This document shows, piece by piece, positions 1 through 5,398 of a stretch of 8,909 nt of DNA (the first letter of the stretch is position 1; every line of letters begins with the position of its first letter). The translations under genes were made by a program, and so were the position numbers. A model generated the notes under the pieces. That model ran no database searches. It had not been told where the DNA came from and was given only the letters and a program-made list of their open reading frames with translations. The stretch covers positions 1-8,909 of the forward strand of contig JAPLPI010000083.1 in assembly GCA_026400305.1 (NCBI GenBank). Reading direction: 5' to 3'. The stretch is from Alphaproteobacteria bacterium (lineage in GTDB: Bacteria; Pseudomonadota; Alphaproteobacteria; Micropepsales; Micropepsaceae).

Positions 1-628
1 AGAAGACCAGGTCCATCCCATCCAGTCAGCCGAAGGAATCCAGAAGGTTGAAGCGCCTGAACTTCACCATGCGGCGCAGACTGGCATCCACCAGCCATTC
101 GGAGCCCTCGCGGCGAAAATACCGCATGGCATGGGGATCCAGGCCCCCGCTCGGTATCGCAATTTGCATAGCGGCCGGCTTCGGCGCGCGCGATGACCTC
201 GCCCGACAGGTCGGTGGCGATTAGATCGATGTTCCAGCCCTCGCGGGCCAGACCCATTTCCGACAACAGGATGGCGATGGAATAGGCTTCCTGACCCGCG
301 GCACAGGCCGCCGACCAGATGCGCAGCCGCTTGTCGCCGCCACGTCCCGCCAGCGACGCGGCAGCAAGGTCTCGCGCAGCGTGCGAAACATCGTGGCATC
401 CCGGAAGAAGCTGCTTTCATTGACGGTCATGGACACTGTCACCGCATCGGCCAGCGCCTCGCGCCCCAGCCGCAATTCGCCGATCAGGCTGGCCATGTCC
501 TTGAAGTCGAAGCGTCGTATCACCGGCGCCAGGCGGCGAGTGGTCAGCGCTTTCTTGTCGGGGGTCAGCGACAAGCCGCAGCGGCGGCGCAGCAAGCGGG
601 CAAGAAAGGAAAATTCGTCGGGCGCCAT
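1..628 (-). pseudogene. cheR: CheR-type chemoreceptor methyltransferase, partial at left edge, reading frame broken
   Basis: CheR enzymes are cytoplasmic and transfer a methyl group from S-adenosylmethionine to glutamates of chemoreceptors. The intact N-terminal part from the ATG at 628 carries the CheR helical domain and the conserved TVNESSFFRD stretch (about residues 68-77). Continuing needs a frame change near 345-360, after which the SAM-domain sequence RIWSAACAAGQEAYSIA and IDLIATDLSGEVI is clear. A second change is needed in the G run near 144-150; past it, REGSEWLVDASLRRMV and FNLLDSFG follow. A TGA at 26-28 then stands where CheR proteins have Trp (SFGWLD), followed by LDGMDLVF to the edge. 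The gene starts 5 bp after the response regulator stop, so the two are one operon. Seen: family motifs spread over three frames. Inferred: either a recent pseudogene or sequencing errors. The family is sure; whether the gene works is not. Confidence 0.8.
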
Positions 629-633
629 GACGC

Positions 634-999
634 TCAGTTCGTGATGCCGATATCGGCCAGCTTGGCGCGTACGCCGACGCCGTCGAACGGCTTCATGACG
701 TACTCGTTGGCGCCGGCCGCGATGGCGCTGGCGATCTCGGTGGAGTTTGCTTCGGTGGTGCAGAACAGGATGACTGGATGGCCACCTTCAGCTGGCCGCG
801 CACGCTCTTGACGAATTCCACGCCCTTCATGGTGGGCAAGTTCCAGTCCAGGAAAATCAGGTAGGGCATCTTTTCGCGCACGGCGCACGGCCGTCATGCC
901 GTCTTCGGCTTCTTCCACCGAATAGCGCAGCTCTTCCATGATGCGGCGCGCTACCGTGCGGGTCAGGCGGCTGTCATCCACGACCAGGCAATGTTTCAT
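634..999 (-). CDS. Single-domain response regulator (CheY/CpdR/DivK-like), middle third frame-swapped
   Basis: Receiver domains take a phosphoryl group on an aspartate from a histidine kinase or phosphotransferase. The N-terminus has the acidic pocket VVDDS (D8-D9) and the C-terminus has FCTTEA (switch Thr) and MKPFD (conserved Lys), ending about 120 residues from the start, as expected for a stand-alone receiver with no output domain. The uninterrupted ORF lacks the phospho-accepting Asp. It lies in another frame between about 883 and 787, which reads MPYLIFLDWNLPTMKG, a textbook DxxxP receiver core. Two small indels that cancel each other (near 882-888 and near 786) restore a family-like protein. 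It sits 115 bp downstream of chpT and 5 bp before the CheR gene, so it may be a ChpT or chemotaxis partner; that is inference. CpdR, DivK or CheY identity cannot be told apart here. Confidence 0.8.
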   Translation of the reverse strand: MKHCLVVDDSRLTRTVARRIMEELRYSVEEAEDGMTAVRRARKDALPDFPGLELAHHEGRGIRQERARPAEGGHPVILFCTTEANSTEIASAIAAGANEYVMKPFDGVGVRAKLADIGITN

Positions 1000-1038
1000 G
1001 GGCGAAATTTCCCGGAGCCAACCTACTCAGATCAAGGC

Positions 1039-1061
1039 GGGCGCTGAAAAAGCAGCGTCCC
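1039..1061. repeat. Short hairpin in the chpT-receiver gap
   Basis: Inside the 115-bp gap between chpT and the response regulator gene, GGGCGCTG and CAGCGTCCC can pair around an AAAAAG loop with one bulged base. No T run follows on either strand, so it does not look like an intrinsic terminator. It could be an RNA processing or mRNA-stability element, or chance in GC-rich DNA. Confidence 0.3.
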
Positions 1062-1114
1062 AAGAAGCAAAAAATCTACGCCTGCACGGTAAATATTGGC
1101 TTACTGACGTTACA

Positions 1115-1729
1115 TCAGCCGGCTATCAGCTCCACGGCGCCTTCCAGCGGCGTGATGGTCAGGGCGGCGTTGACGGTACGCGACAGCTTGTGGGTCAGGA
1201 AGGGCTGCACATGACGGACGTCCACATTCAGCGACTCGCCCTTGAGGGCATGGCCCACTTCCTCGGTGACGCGGGCGTTGAGACCCTGCGCGCGAATATG
1301 GAAAGACGGCGACTGCGGATCGGCGCTGGCGTCCACCGTCACCATGCCGCCCCGCGGCAGGCAATCGGCAGCCAAAAGCGTGGCGTTCATCAGCAGCTTG
1401 GCCCAGTCCTTGGCCCAGTAAAGCCGGGGCACATTCCAGGTCAACTGCACCTTGCCGCCTTCCAGCAGGCCGATGACCAGACGGCCGATTTCGCCCAGGT
1501 CCAGCTCGGCCCCCGCAGAGCCGGCCGCGCCAAAGGCAATGCGCATGAACTGGATACGGGCCAGGGCTTGGTCGGCGCTCATGGTCACCAGCTTGATGGC
1601 ATCTGCCCGCATGGCGGGGTCGCGCTCGCCTTCCAGCACTTCCATGCCGTTGACCACGGCGCCCAAAGGCCCGACAAGGTCGTGACACACGCGGCTGACC
1701 AGCAAGGCGGCAAATTCGATCTCGGTCAT
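1115..1729 (-). CDS. chpT: Histidine phosphotransferase ChpT
   Basis: In Caulobacter and relatives ChpT carries phosphoryl groups from the hybrid kinase CckA to the cell-cycle regulator CtrA and to CpdR. The 204-residue protein has the expected length and the H-box CHDLVGPLGAVVNGMEVL at about residues 15-32, with phospho-accepting His16. This is the dimerisation helix typical of ChpT. The C-terminal half (from about residue 95) matches the degenerate ATPase-like fold of the family, including a WAKLLMNATLLAADCLPRGG stretch where a histidine kinase would have its N box. No transmembrane segment is seen, so it is cytoplasmic. The ATG at 1729 sits next to a divergent control region shared with cysQ, which contains CtrA-like boxes and could give feedback from CtrA onto its own phosphodonor (inference). 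Downstream on the same strand lie the receiver and cheR. The gene is intact, unlike those two. Confidence 0.93.
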   Translation of the reverse strand: MTEIEFAALLVSRVCHDLVGPLGAVVNGMEVLEGERDPAMRADAIKLVTMSADQALARIQFMRIAFGAAGSAGAELDLGEIGRLVIGLLEGGKVQLTWNVPRLYWAKDWAKLLMNATLLAADCLPRGGMVTVDASADPQSPSFHIRAQGLNARVTEEVGHALKGESLNVDVRHVQPFLTHKLSRTVNAALTITPLEGAVELIAG

Positions 1730-1754
1730 GACGAACTCAATGCGGTCCCAATGG

Positions 1755-1769
1755 TTAGAAATTGATTAA
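1755..1769. promoter_or_regulatory. CtrA-like box 1 (TTAG-N7-TTAA)
   Basis: The CtrA consensus is TTAA-N7-TTAA. This site matches 7 of 8 positions with exact spacing and lies 26 bp upstream of the chpT start codon, in the AT-rich 70-bp gap between chpT and cysQ. Binding is inferred from the motif only. Confidence 0.35.
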
Positions 1770-1783
1770 TTTCCTAAACGCTC

Positions 1784-1798
1784 CTAAGGAATCCTTAA
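1784..1798. promoter_or_regulatory. CtrA-like box 2 (CTAA-N7-TTAA) with an internal GANTC
   Basis: A second 7-of-8 match to TTAA-N7-TTAA starts 29 bp after the first. Its spacer holds GAATC (1789-1793), a GANTC methylation site of the CcrM type. It also overlaps the probable cysQ ribosome binding site (AAGGA, 1786-1790), so part of the match may just reflect that signal. Confidence 0.28.
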
Positions 1799-1799
1799 C

Positions 1800-2561
1800 G
1801 TGAGCGCAACGCCTTCCCCCCACCTCAAAACGCTGGTCCGCATCGCCCAGGCCGCTGGCATTGTGGTGATGCGGCACTATGAAGCCGGATGCGACACGCG
1901 GGTGAAGGCCGACCACTCGCCGGTGACCGATGCCGATGAGGAAGCCGAAAAGCTGATCCTGGCCGAGCTGGCCATGGCGTTCCCCGGCGTGCCGGTGGTG
2001 GCTGAAGAAGAAGCCGCGGGGGGCCGCGTCGCCGAGGTGGGATCGCGCTTCTTCCTAGTGGACCCGGTGGACGGCACCAAGGAATTCATCAAGCGCGGCG
2101 GCGAGTTCACGGTGAATATCGGCGAGGTCGTGGATGGCGCGCCGGTCAGCGGCGTGGTGTTCGCGCCGGCCATCGGGCGGCTGTTCGTGGGCGCCGTGGG
2201 CGAAGGCGCCTTTGAAATCTCGGATGGCGTCACGCGCGCGATTGCGGCGCGTACGCCAGCGGAAGGCGGCCTAGTGGCGGTGAGCAGTAAATCCCATCCC
2301 GATGCCAAGACCGACGAATTGCTGAAAACATTGCCGATCAAGGGCCGAACCAACGCTGGTTCATCGCTGAAATTCTGCCTAGTGGCAGCGGGCGAGGCAG
2401 ATATCTATCCCCGCGCCGGACCGACCATGGAATGGGATACGGCGGCGGGCGATGCGGTACTGCGCGCCGCGGGCGGGCGCATGACCGATTGGGGCGGTGC
2501 GTCGTTCGTCTATGGCAAGCCGGGCTTTGCCAACACCGCCTTCATCGCGCGCGGCAAGTAG
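1800..2561 (+). CDS. cysQ: 3'(2'),5'-bisphosphate nucleotidase CysQ
   Basis: CysQ hydrolyses 3'-phosphoadenosine 5'-phosphate, a by-product of sulfate assimilation, to AMP and phosphate. It belongs to the Mg-dependent, lithium-sensitive inositol monophosphatase superfamily. The 253-residue length is normal. Visible motifs, in order, are SPVTDAD (40-46), the acidic pair in VVAEEE (66-71), the metal-binding signature DPVDGTKEF (88-96), GSSLKFC (187-193) and MEWDTAAGDAV (210-220). The DGTKEF form and GSSLKFC point to CysQ over SuhB-type inositol phosphatases. Translation starts at a GTG (1800), chosen because AAGGA lies 9 bases upstream and the product then begins about ten residues before the first helix. 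It is divergent from chpT. Its last 20 bases overlap the end of a possible small membrane ORF on the other strand. No other sulfur genes are in view. Confidence 0.92.
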   Translation: MSATPSPHLKTLVRIAQAAGIVVMRHYEAGCDTRVKADHSPVTDADEEAEKLILAELAMAFPGVPVVAEEEAAGGRVAEVGSRFFLVDPVDGTKEFIKRGGEFTVNIGEVVDGAPVSGVVFAPAIGRLFVGAVGEGAFEISDGVTRAIAARTPAEGGLVAVSSKSHPDAKTDELLKTLPIKGRTNAGSSLKFCLVAAGEADIYPRAGPTMEWDTAAGDAVLRAAGGRMTDWGGASFVYGKPGFANTAFIARGK

Positions 2562-2676
2562 ACACTTTCACCGCATACCAGAGCGAGACAAATAAGAAGC
2601 CCACCAGGCTCGCCAACGTGATCCAGCCGGCAATCGAAAGCGGTGCTTTGGGGCCGTTATCGGGTGGTGTTTCCAT
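2542..2676 (-). CDS. Possible 44-residue single-pass membrane peptide
   Basis: An ATG at 2676 opens a 44-codon frame ending in TGA at 2542. The predicted peptide has a Pro-rich polar start (METPPDNGPKAPLS), one hydrophobic helix at about residues 14-36 (IAGWITLASLVGFLFVSLWYA) cut here to its core, and a basic tail (KVSTCRAR). That layout is typical of small inner-membrane proteins with the tail in the cytoplasm. It fills most of the space between cysQ and eipA and overlaps the cysQ end by 20 bases, tail to tail. No good Shine-Dalgarno is visible, and an in-frame stop 15-18 bases upstream excludes a longer form with an ATG start. I do not recognise the family. Its reality rests on composition and position only. 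Confidence 0.45.
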   Translation of the reverse strand: METPPDNGPKAPLSIAGWITLASLVGFLFVSLWYAVKVSTCRAR

Positions 2677-2733
2677 CGTATTGCCGCAATCTTAAAGGCA
2701 TTCCGCCTGTAAAAAAGCCCTATTTTGGGTCAA

Positions 2734-2760
2734 GATTCGCTGCGACTGGCTGAGTGATTC
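2734..2760. promoter_or_regulatory. Pair of GANTC sites upstream of eipA
   Basis: Two GATTC sites (2734-2738 and 2756-2760) lie 22 bp apart in the region between the small minus-strand ORF and eipA. GANTC is the CcrM methylation site of alphaproteobacteria and is often found in cell-cycle-controlled promoters. No clear -35/-10 pair is visible. A TTGC-N7-TTAA sequence further upstream is only a 6-of-8 CtrA match. Confidence 0.2.
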
Positions 2761-2769
2761 GATTGCGCA

Positions 2770-2785
2770 CTCGCGCGAACGCGAG
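2770..2785. repeat. GC-rich hairpin in the eipA leader
   Basis: CTCGCG and CGCGAG form a perfect 6-bp stem with a CGAA tetraloop, ending 15 bases before the eipA Shine-Dalgarno. There is no T run, so it is not a terminator. It could affect leader stability or access to the ribosome. Confidence 0.35.
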
Positions 2786-2800
2786 CGCCCGAAAAAGTTG

Positions 2801-2806
2801 AAGGAG
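2801..2806 (+). promoter_or_regulatory. Shine-Dalgarno that fixes the eipA start
   Basis: AAGGAG lies 6 bases before the ATG at 2813. An in-frame TTG at 2798 sits upstream of this site and would place the ribosome binding site inside the coding region, so the ATG is the start. Confidence 0.8.
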
Positions 2807-2812
2807 AACCGC

Positions 2813-3433
2813 ATGAACCGCAAGAAATTCATATCCGGACTAGTGGCGCTGGGTGCGACACCGGCCGCGGCGGGTTCGCTGCTCTCCATCGTCTCGGCGC
2901 ATGCCGCCGACAGCCAGAATGCACCGGAAGCCAAGGGTCGCTCCTCGACCCTGGAATATACCGCCAACGAGATCACAGAAGCGGGCGCCAACTTCTTCGG
3001 CATCACCACCGAGGCGATGGCCAAGGGTGTGCAGCATGTGTTTGGAGACTTGGGCCAGCCCGACGCTTATATCAAGGGCGATGAAGGAGGCGGCGCTTTC
3101 GTGCTGGGTTTCCGATATGGCTCGGGCTGGCTGATCAGCAAGACGCGTGAGCCGTTGATGACCTATTGGCGCGGTCCGTCGGTGGGGTTCGATGCCGGCG
3201 TCAACGCTTCAAAGTGCTTCACCCTGATCTACAATCTCAAAGAAGACCGGCGCCTGTTCCAGCGCTACCCGGGCGTGGAAGGCAGCTTCTATGTAGTGGC
3301 TGGTCTGGGCATCAATTACCTGCGTAGCGGCGGCGTCACCTTGGCGCCCATGCGCACCGGCGTCGGCCTGCGGGCCGGCGTGAACGCGCACTACCAGGTC
3401 TATAGCGACCACCGGGACTGGTTCCCGCTTTAA
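2813..3433 (+). CDS. eipA: EipA family (DUF1134) periplasmic envelope protein
   Basis: EipA is a conserved alphaproteobacterial periplasmic protein with a small beta-barrel fold. In Brucella it supports envelope integrity and is under CtrA control (known for the family). Here the 206-residue protein has an export signal (residues 1-31, cleavage likely after SAHA) and then the DUF1134 domain from about residue 47. Family features are EITEAGANFFG (53-63), YIKGDEGGGAF (86-96), the W-R-GPSVGFD stretch (119-127), LIYNL (138-142), FQRYPGVEGS (149-158) and PMRTGVGLRAGVN (179-191). The signal begins MNRKKFISG, which resembles a twin-arginine motif with Lys in place of the second Arg, so Sec or Tat export is open. 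It stands alone, divergent from the small membrane ORF and convergent with secF. The molecular function is not known. Confidence 0.92.
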   Translation: MNRKKFISGLVALGATPAAAGSLLSIVSAHAADSQNAPEAKGRSSTLEYTANEITEAGANFFGITTEAMAKGVQHVFGDLGQPDAYIKGDEGGGAFVLGFRYGSGWLISKTREPLMTYWRGPSVGFDAGVNASKCFTLIYNLKEDRRLFQRYPGVEGSFYVVAGLGINYLRSGGVTLAPMRTGVGLRAGVNAHYQVYSDHRDWFPL

Positions 3434-3566
3434 GATGGCACAGAGCGCCTGCTTGCGCTGCAGCCATTGGCACTGGGCGCCGTCGCCATCGGACGCTTAG
3501 CCGTAAAGCACGCTGTGATAAAACTTCTGGAAATTGACGAACTGGTCGTGCGCCGTATCCGGCGGC
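3434..3566. other. Convergent gap between eipA and secF
   Basis: This 133-bp stretch separates the tail-to-tail eipA and secF genes. No hairpin followed by a T run was found on either strand, so no intrinsic terminator can be called. A short minus-strand frame (3497-3601) crosses its right part and has coding-like third-position GC; it is discussed under findings. Confidence 0.5.
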
Positions 3567-4538
3567 CTAAGCCGTAGCTTCCTCAGCTTTGCCTTCGACA
3601 TTGCCGCCACCGACGGCGGGCATGTAGAGCAGCAGCATGGCCGCGACATAGGTGGACGAGAAGGTGCCCACCACGATGCCGAACAGGATCGCGACGGAGA
3701 AGTTGAACAACACCGGGCCGCCAAACAGCAGCGGGATCACCGACAAGGCGGTGGCGGCCGACACCAAGGTGGTACGAGTGGCGATCTGGTTGGTGGAAAG
3801 ATTTATCATTTCAATCAACGACATGCGCTTGTACTTGCGGCGGTTCTCGCGAATACGGTCGAACACCACTACCGTGTCATTGATCGAATAGCCTGCCAGT
3901 AGCAGCAGCGAGGCCACGGTGTTGATGTTGAAATCCAGGCCCACAACCGAAAAGAAGCCGGCCGTGACAAGAACGTCATGGCCAGTGGCGATCAAGGCGC
4001 CCACGCCATACTGCCATTCAAAGCGCACCGCGACATAAATCGAGATCATCGCCACCGCCAGAATGGTGGCCAGGATGCCGTCATTCAAAAGTTCGCCCGA
4101 GACCTTGGGACCCACCACTTCGGTGCTGCGATACTGGACGCTGGAACCAAGCTTACCCTTGATGGCGCTGACCACCGCCTGGTCGGCCTCGTTCTGGTCG
4201 ATTCCCGCCTTAACGTTCTTGATGTCCTTGGGCTGGACGCGGATCATCACGCAGCTGTTGGCAGGTTTGTCGCAATCGCCGCCACCGGCATATTGCAGCT
4301 GGGATTCGGGAAAGCCCAAAGAATTGACGTCAGCGCGCATCTTGCTGATGTCGATCACCTGGGCCGACTTCACGTTCATCAGCACGCCGCCGGTGAAATC
4401 GATGCCCAGATTGAAGCCGTGCCAGAAGATGGAAATCAGCGAAATCACCAGCAGCAGTCCGTCAATGCCGAACGCCGCAAAGCGGTATTTGACGAAATTG
4501 ACGTTGGTCGTTTCGGGGATAAACCGCAGCAACGGCAT
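3567..4538 (-). CDS. secF: Protein translocase subunit SecF
   Basis: SecF works with SecD in the inner membrane, using the proton gradient to complete protein export through SecYEG. The 323-residue length is usual. Order of features: cytoplasmic start, first membrane helix (about 20-38), the signature GIDFTGG (45-51), a periplasmic domain (about 55-145), then five more helices from about 152 to 305. Helix four holds the GYSINDTVVVFDRIREN signature (216-232), with the Asp-Arg residues used in proton coupling. The C-terminus is short and acidic. The ATG at 4538 gives a family-like N-terminus; only a weak GAG-type ribosome site precedes it. In most bacteria secD lies directly upstream. Here the upstream neighbour is a divergent cupin gene, so secD must be elsewhere. 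Cys89 and Cys96 in the periplasmic domain could form a disulfide. Confidence 0.95.
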   Translation of the reverse strand: MPLLRFIPETTNVNFVKYRFAAFGIDGLLLVISLISIFWHGFNLGIDFTGGVLMNVKSAQVIDISKMRADVNSLGFPESQLQYAGGGDCDKPANSCVMIRVQPKDIKNVKAGIDQNEADQAVVSAIKGKLGSSVQYRSTEVVGPKVSGELLNDGILATILAVAMISIYVAVRFEWQYGVGALIATGHDVLVTAGFFSVVGLDFNINTVASLLLLAGYSINDTVVVFDRIRENRRKYKRMSLIEMINLSTNQIATRTTLVSAATALSVIPLLFGGPVLFNFSVAILFGIVVGTFSSTYVAAMLLLYMPAVGGGNVEGKAEEATA

Positions 4539-4575
4539 GATCGGGCACTCTTTGTTTTTATCGGGTAGGCGGAAA

Positions 4576-4644
4576 ACGGGGCGAACCTACAGGGCGCAGC
4601 CCCCCCAAACAAGCAGTCCGGAAAACTGGCCTAAACGCCCCGTT
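4576..4644. repeat. 9-bp inverted repeat in the secF/cupin divergent region
   Basis: AACGGGGCG (4576-4584) and CGCCCCGTT (4636-4644) are perfect inverted copies 51 bp apart, inside the 144-bp divergent gap between secF and the double-cupin gene. They could be two operator half-sites or a long-range stem. A TAGAAT sequence at 4649-4654 is a possible -10 element for the cupin gene, but no good -35 accompanies it. Confidence 0.3.
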
Positions 4645-4682
4645 CTGCTAGAATTTCGGCAGAAAACCCAAGGAAACGACCC

Positions 4683-5321
4683 ATGACCAAGACCCTGCTG
4701 TGCGCCGCGCTGCTGGCGGCACTTCCCTTGACGGCCTTGGCTCAGACACCGGCCCCGGTGATCGATAATGCGCGGGTCACGGTGCGCGACGTGGCGCTGG
4801 AGCCGGGCAAGCCCGCGCCGGTGATCGAACATGCCGGCGATTACATCATCCTCTACCGCAACGGCGGCCGCATCCGCAGCGCCGACGGCAAGACCGCCCG
4901 CCATACCGATGGCAGCGCGGTATGGGGCCATGGCGGCAGGACCAGCGACACGGCGGTAGGCGCGCCTGCGCATGAGATCATCGTCGAGATCAAGGACGCG
5001 CCCTCCAACACTGTGCCCAACACCACCGCCCTGCCGCCGGCTTTCCCGCGACCCGGCTCCAAAAAAATGTTCGAGAACGACAAGGTGCGGGTGTGGAACT
5101 ATTCTTGGGTGCCCGGCAAGCCCACCGCCATGCACTTCCACGACACCGAAGTGGTGGTGACCTATCTTCAGGACGGCGACGTCGCCTCCACCACGCCCGA
5201 CGGCAAGACCCAAGTCAATCACCGCAAGGCCGGCGACATCGTCTACAACCTGGCCAACCGCAGACATTCCGAAGAAGTGGTCAAAGGCGAGCAGTCGGGC
5301 ATCATGCTGGAGCTGAAATAA
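4683..5321 (+). CDS. Secreted double-cupin protein
   Basis: The 212-residue product starts with a clear Sec signal peptide (cut likely after ALA at 18-20, giving QTPAP). Two related cupin-like halves follow, at about 27-105 and 127-212. Each opens with a VxV strand and a PGKP turn (41-44 and 144-147), and each has a DGK segment (68-70 and 173-175). The C-terminal half keeps a metal site of cupin type, HFHDTE (151-156), with a third His at 195 (RRHSEE). The N-terminal half has lost the HxH ligands. This suggests duplication with one half kept for structure or substrate binding. The enzymatic role cannot be read from sequence; cupins range from dioxygenases to isomerases and binding proteins. 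The ATG at 4683 has AAGGA 8 bases upstream. A second secreted cupin follows after 77 bp, probably in the same transcript. Confidence 0.82.
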   Translation: MTKTLLCAALLAALPLTALAQTPAPVIDNARVTVRDVALEPGKPAPVIEHAGDYIILYRNGGRIRSADGKTARHTDGSAVWGHGGRTSDTAVGAPAHEIIVEIKDAPSNTVPNTTALPPAFPRPGSKKMFENDKVRVWNYSWVPGKPTAMHFHDTEVVVTYLQDGDVASTTPDGKTQVNHRKAGDIVYNLANRRHSEEVVKGEQSGIMLELK

Positions 5322-5354
5322 GCCGCTTTACGCAGGCGCAATATGGAAAGCGGC
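5322..5354 (+). repeat. Inverted repeat between the two cupin genes
   Basis: Directly after the double-cupin stop codon, GCCGCTTT (5322-5329) pairs perfectly with AAAGCGGC (5347-5354) around a 17-base loop. No T run follows, so it is not a standard terminator. It may mark a processing or stability point between the two reading frames, or a Rho-linked end. Confidence 0.4.
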
Positions 5355-5398
5355 GCGGCGCAGGGCTAGGCTGCCTTCAAACAATCGGGGAGACGGTC

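Noticed and set aside
1000..1114. Intrinsic terminator between chpT and the receiver gene
   Set aside because: A hairpin exists but no T run follows on either strand, so a terminator cannot be supported.
938..1765. 275-codon plus-strand open frame over chpT
   Set aside because: Antisense to chpT with its intact H-box; composition biased to His, Gln and Gly and no family features.
2798..2812. Upstream TTG start for eipA adding five residues
   Set aside because: It would bury the AAGGAG ribosome site in the coding region; the ATG at 2813 has ideal spacing to it.
3978..4686. Two long plus-strand frames over secF
   Set aside because: Antisense to a complete SecF with signature motifs and six helices.
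4587..5267. 226-codon minus-strand open frame over the double-cupin gene
   Set aside because: Antisense shadow rich in Gly, His and Arg; the plus strand has a signal peptide, ribosome site and cupin motifs.
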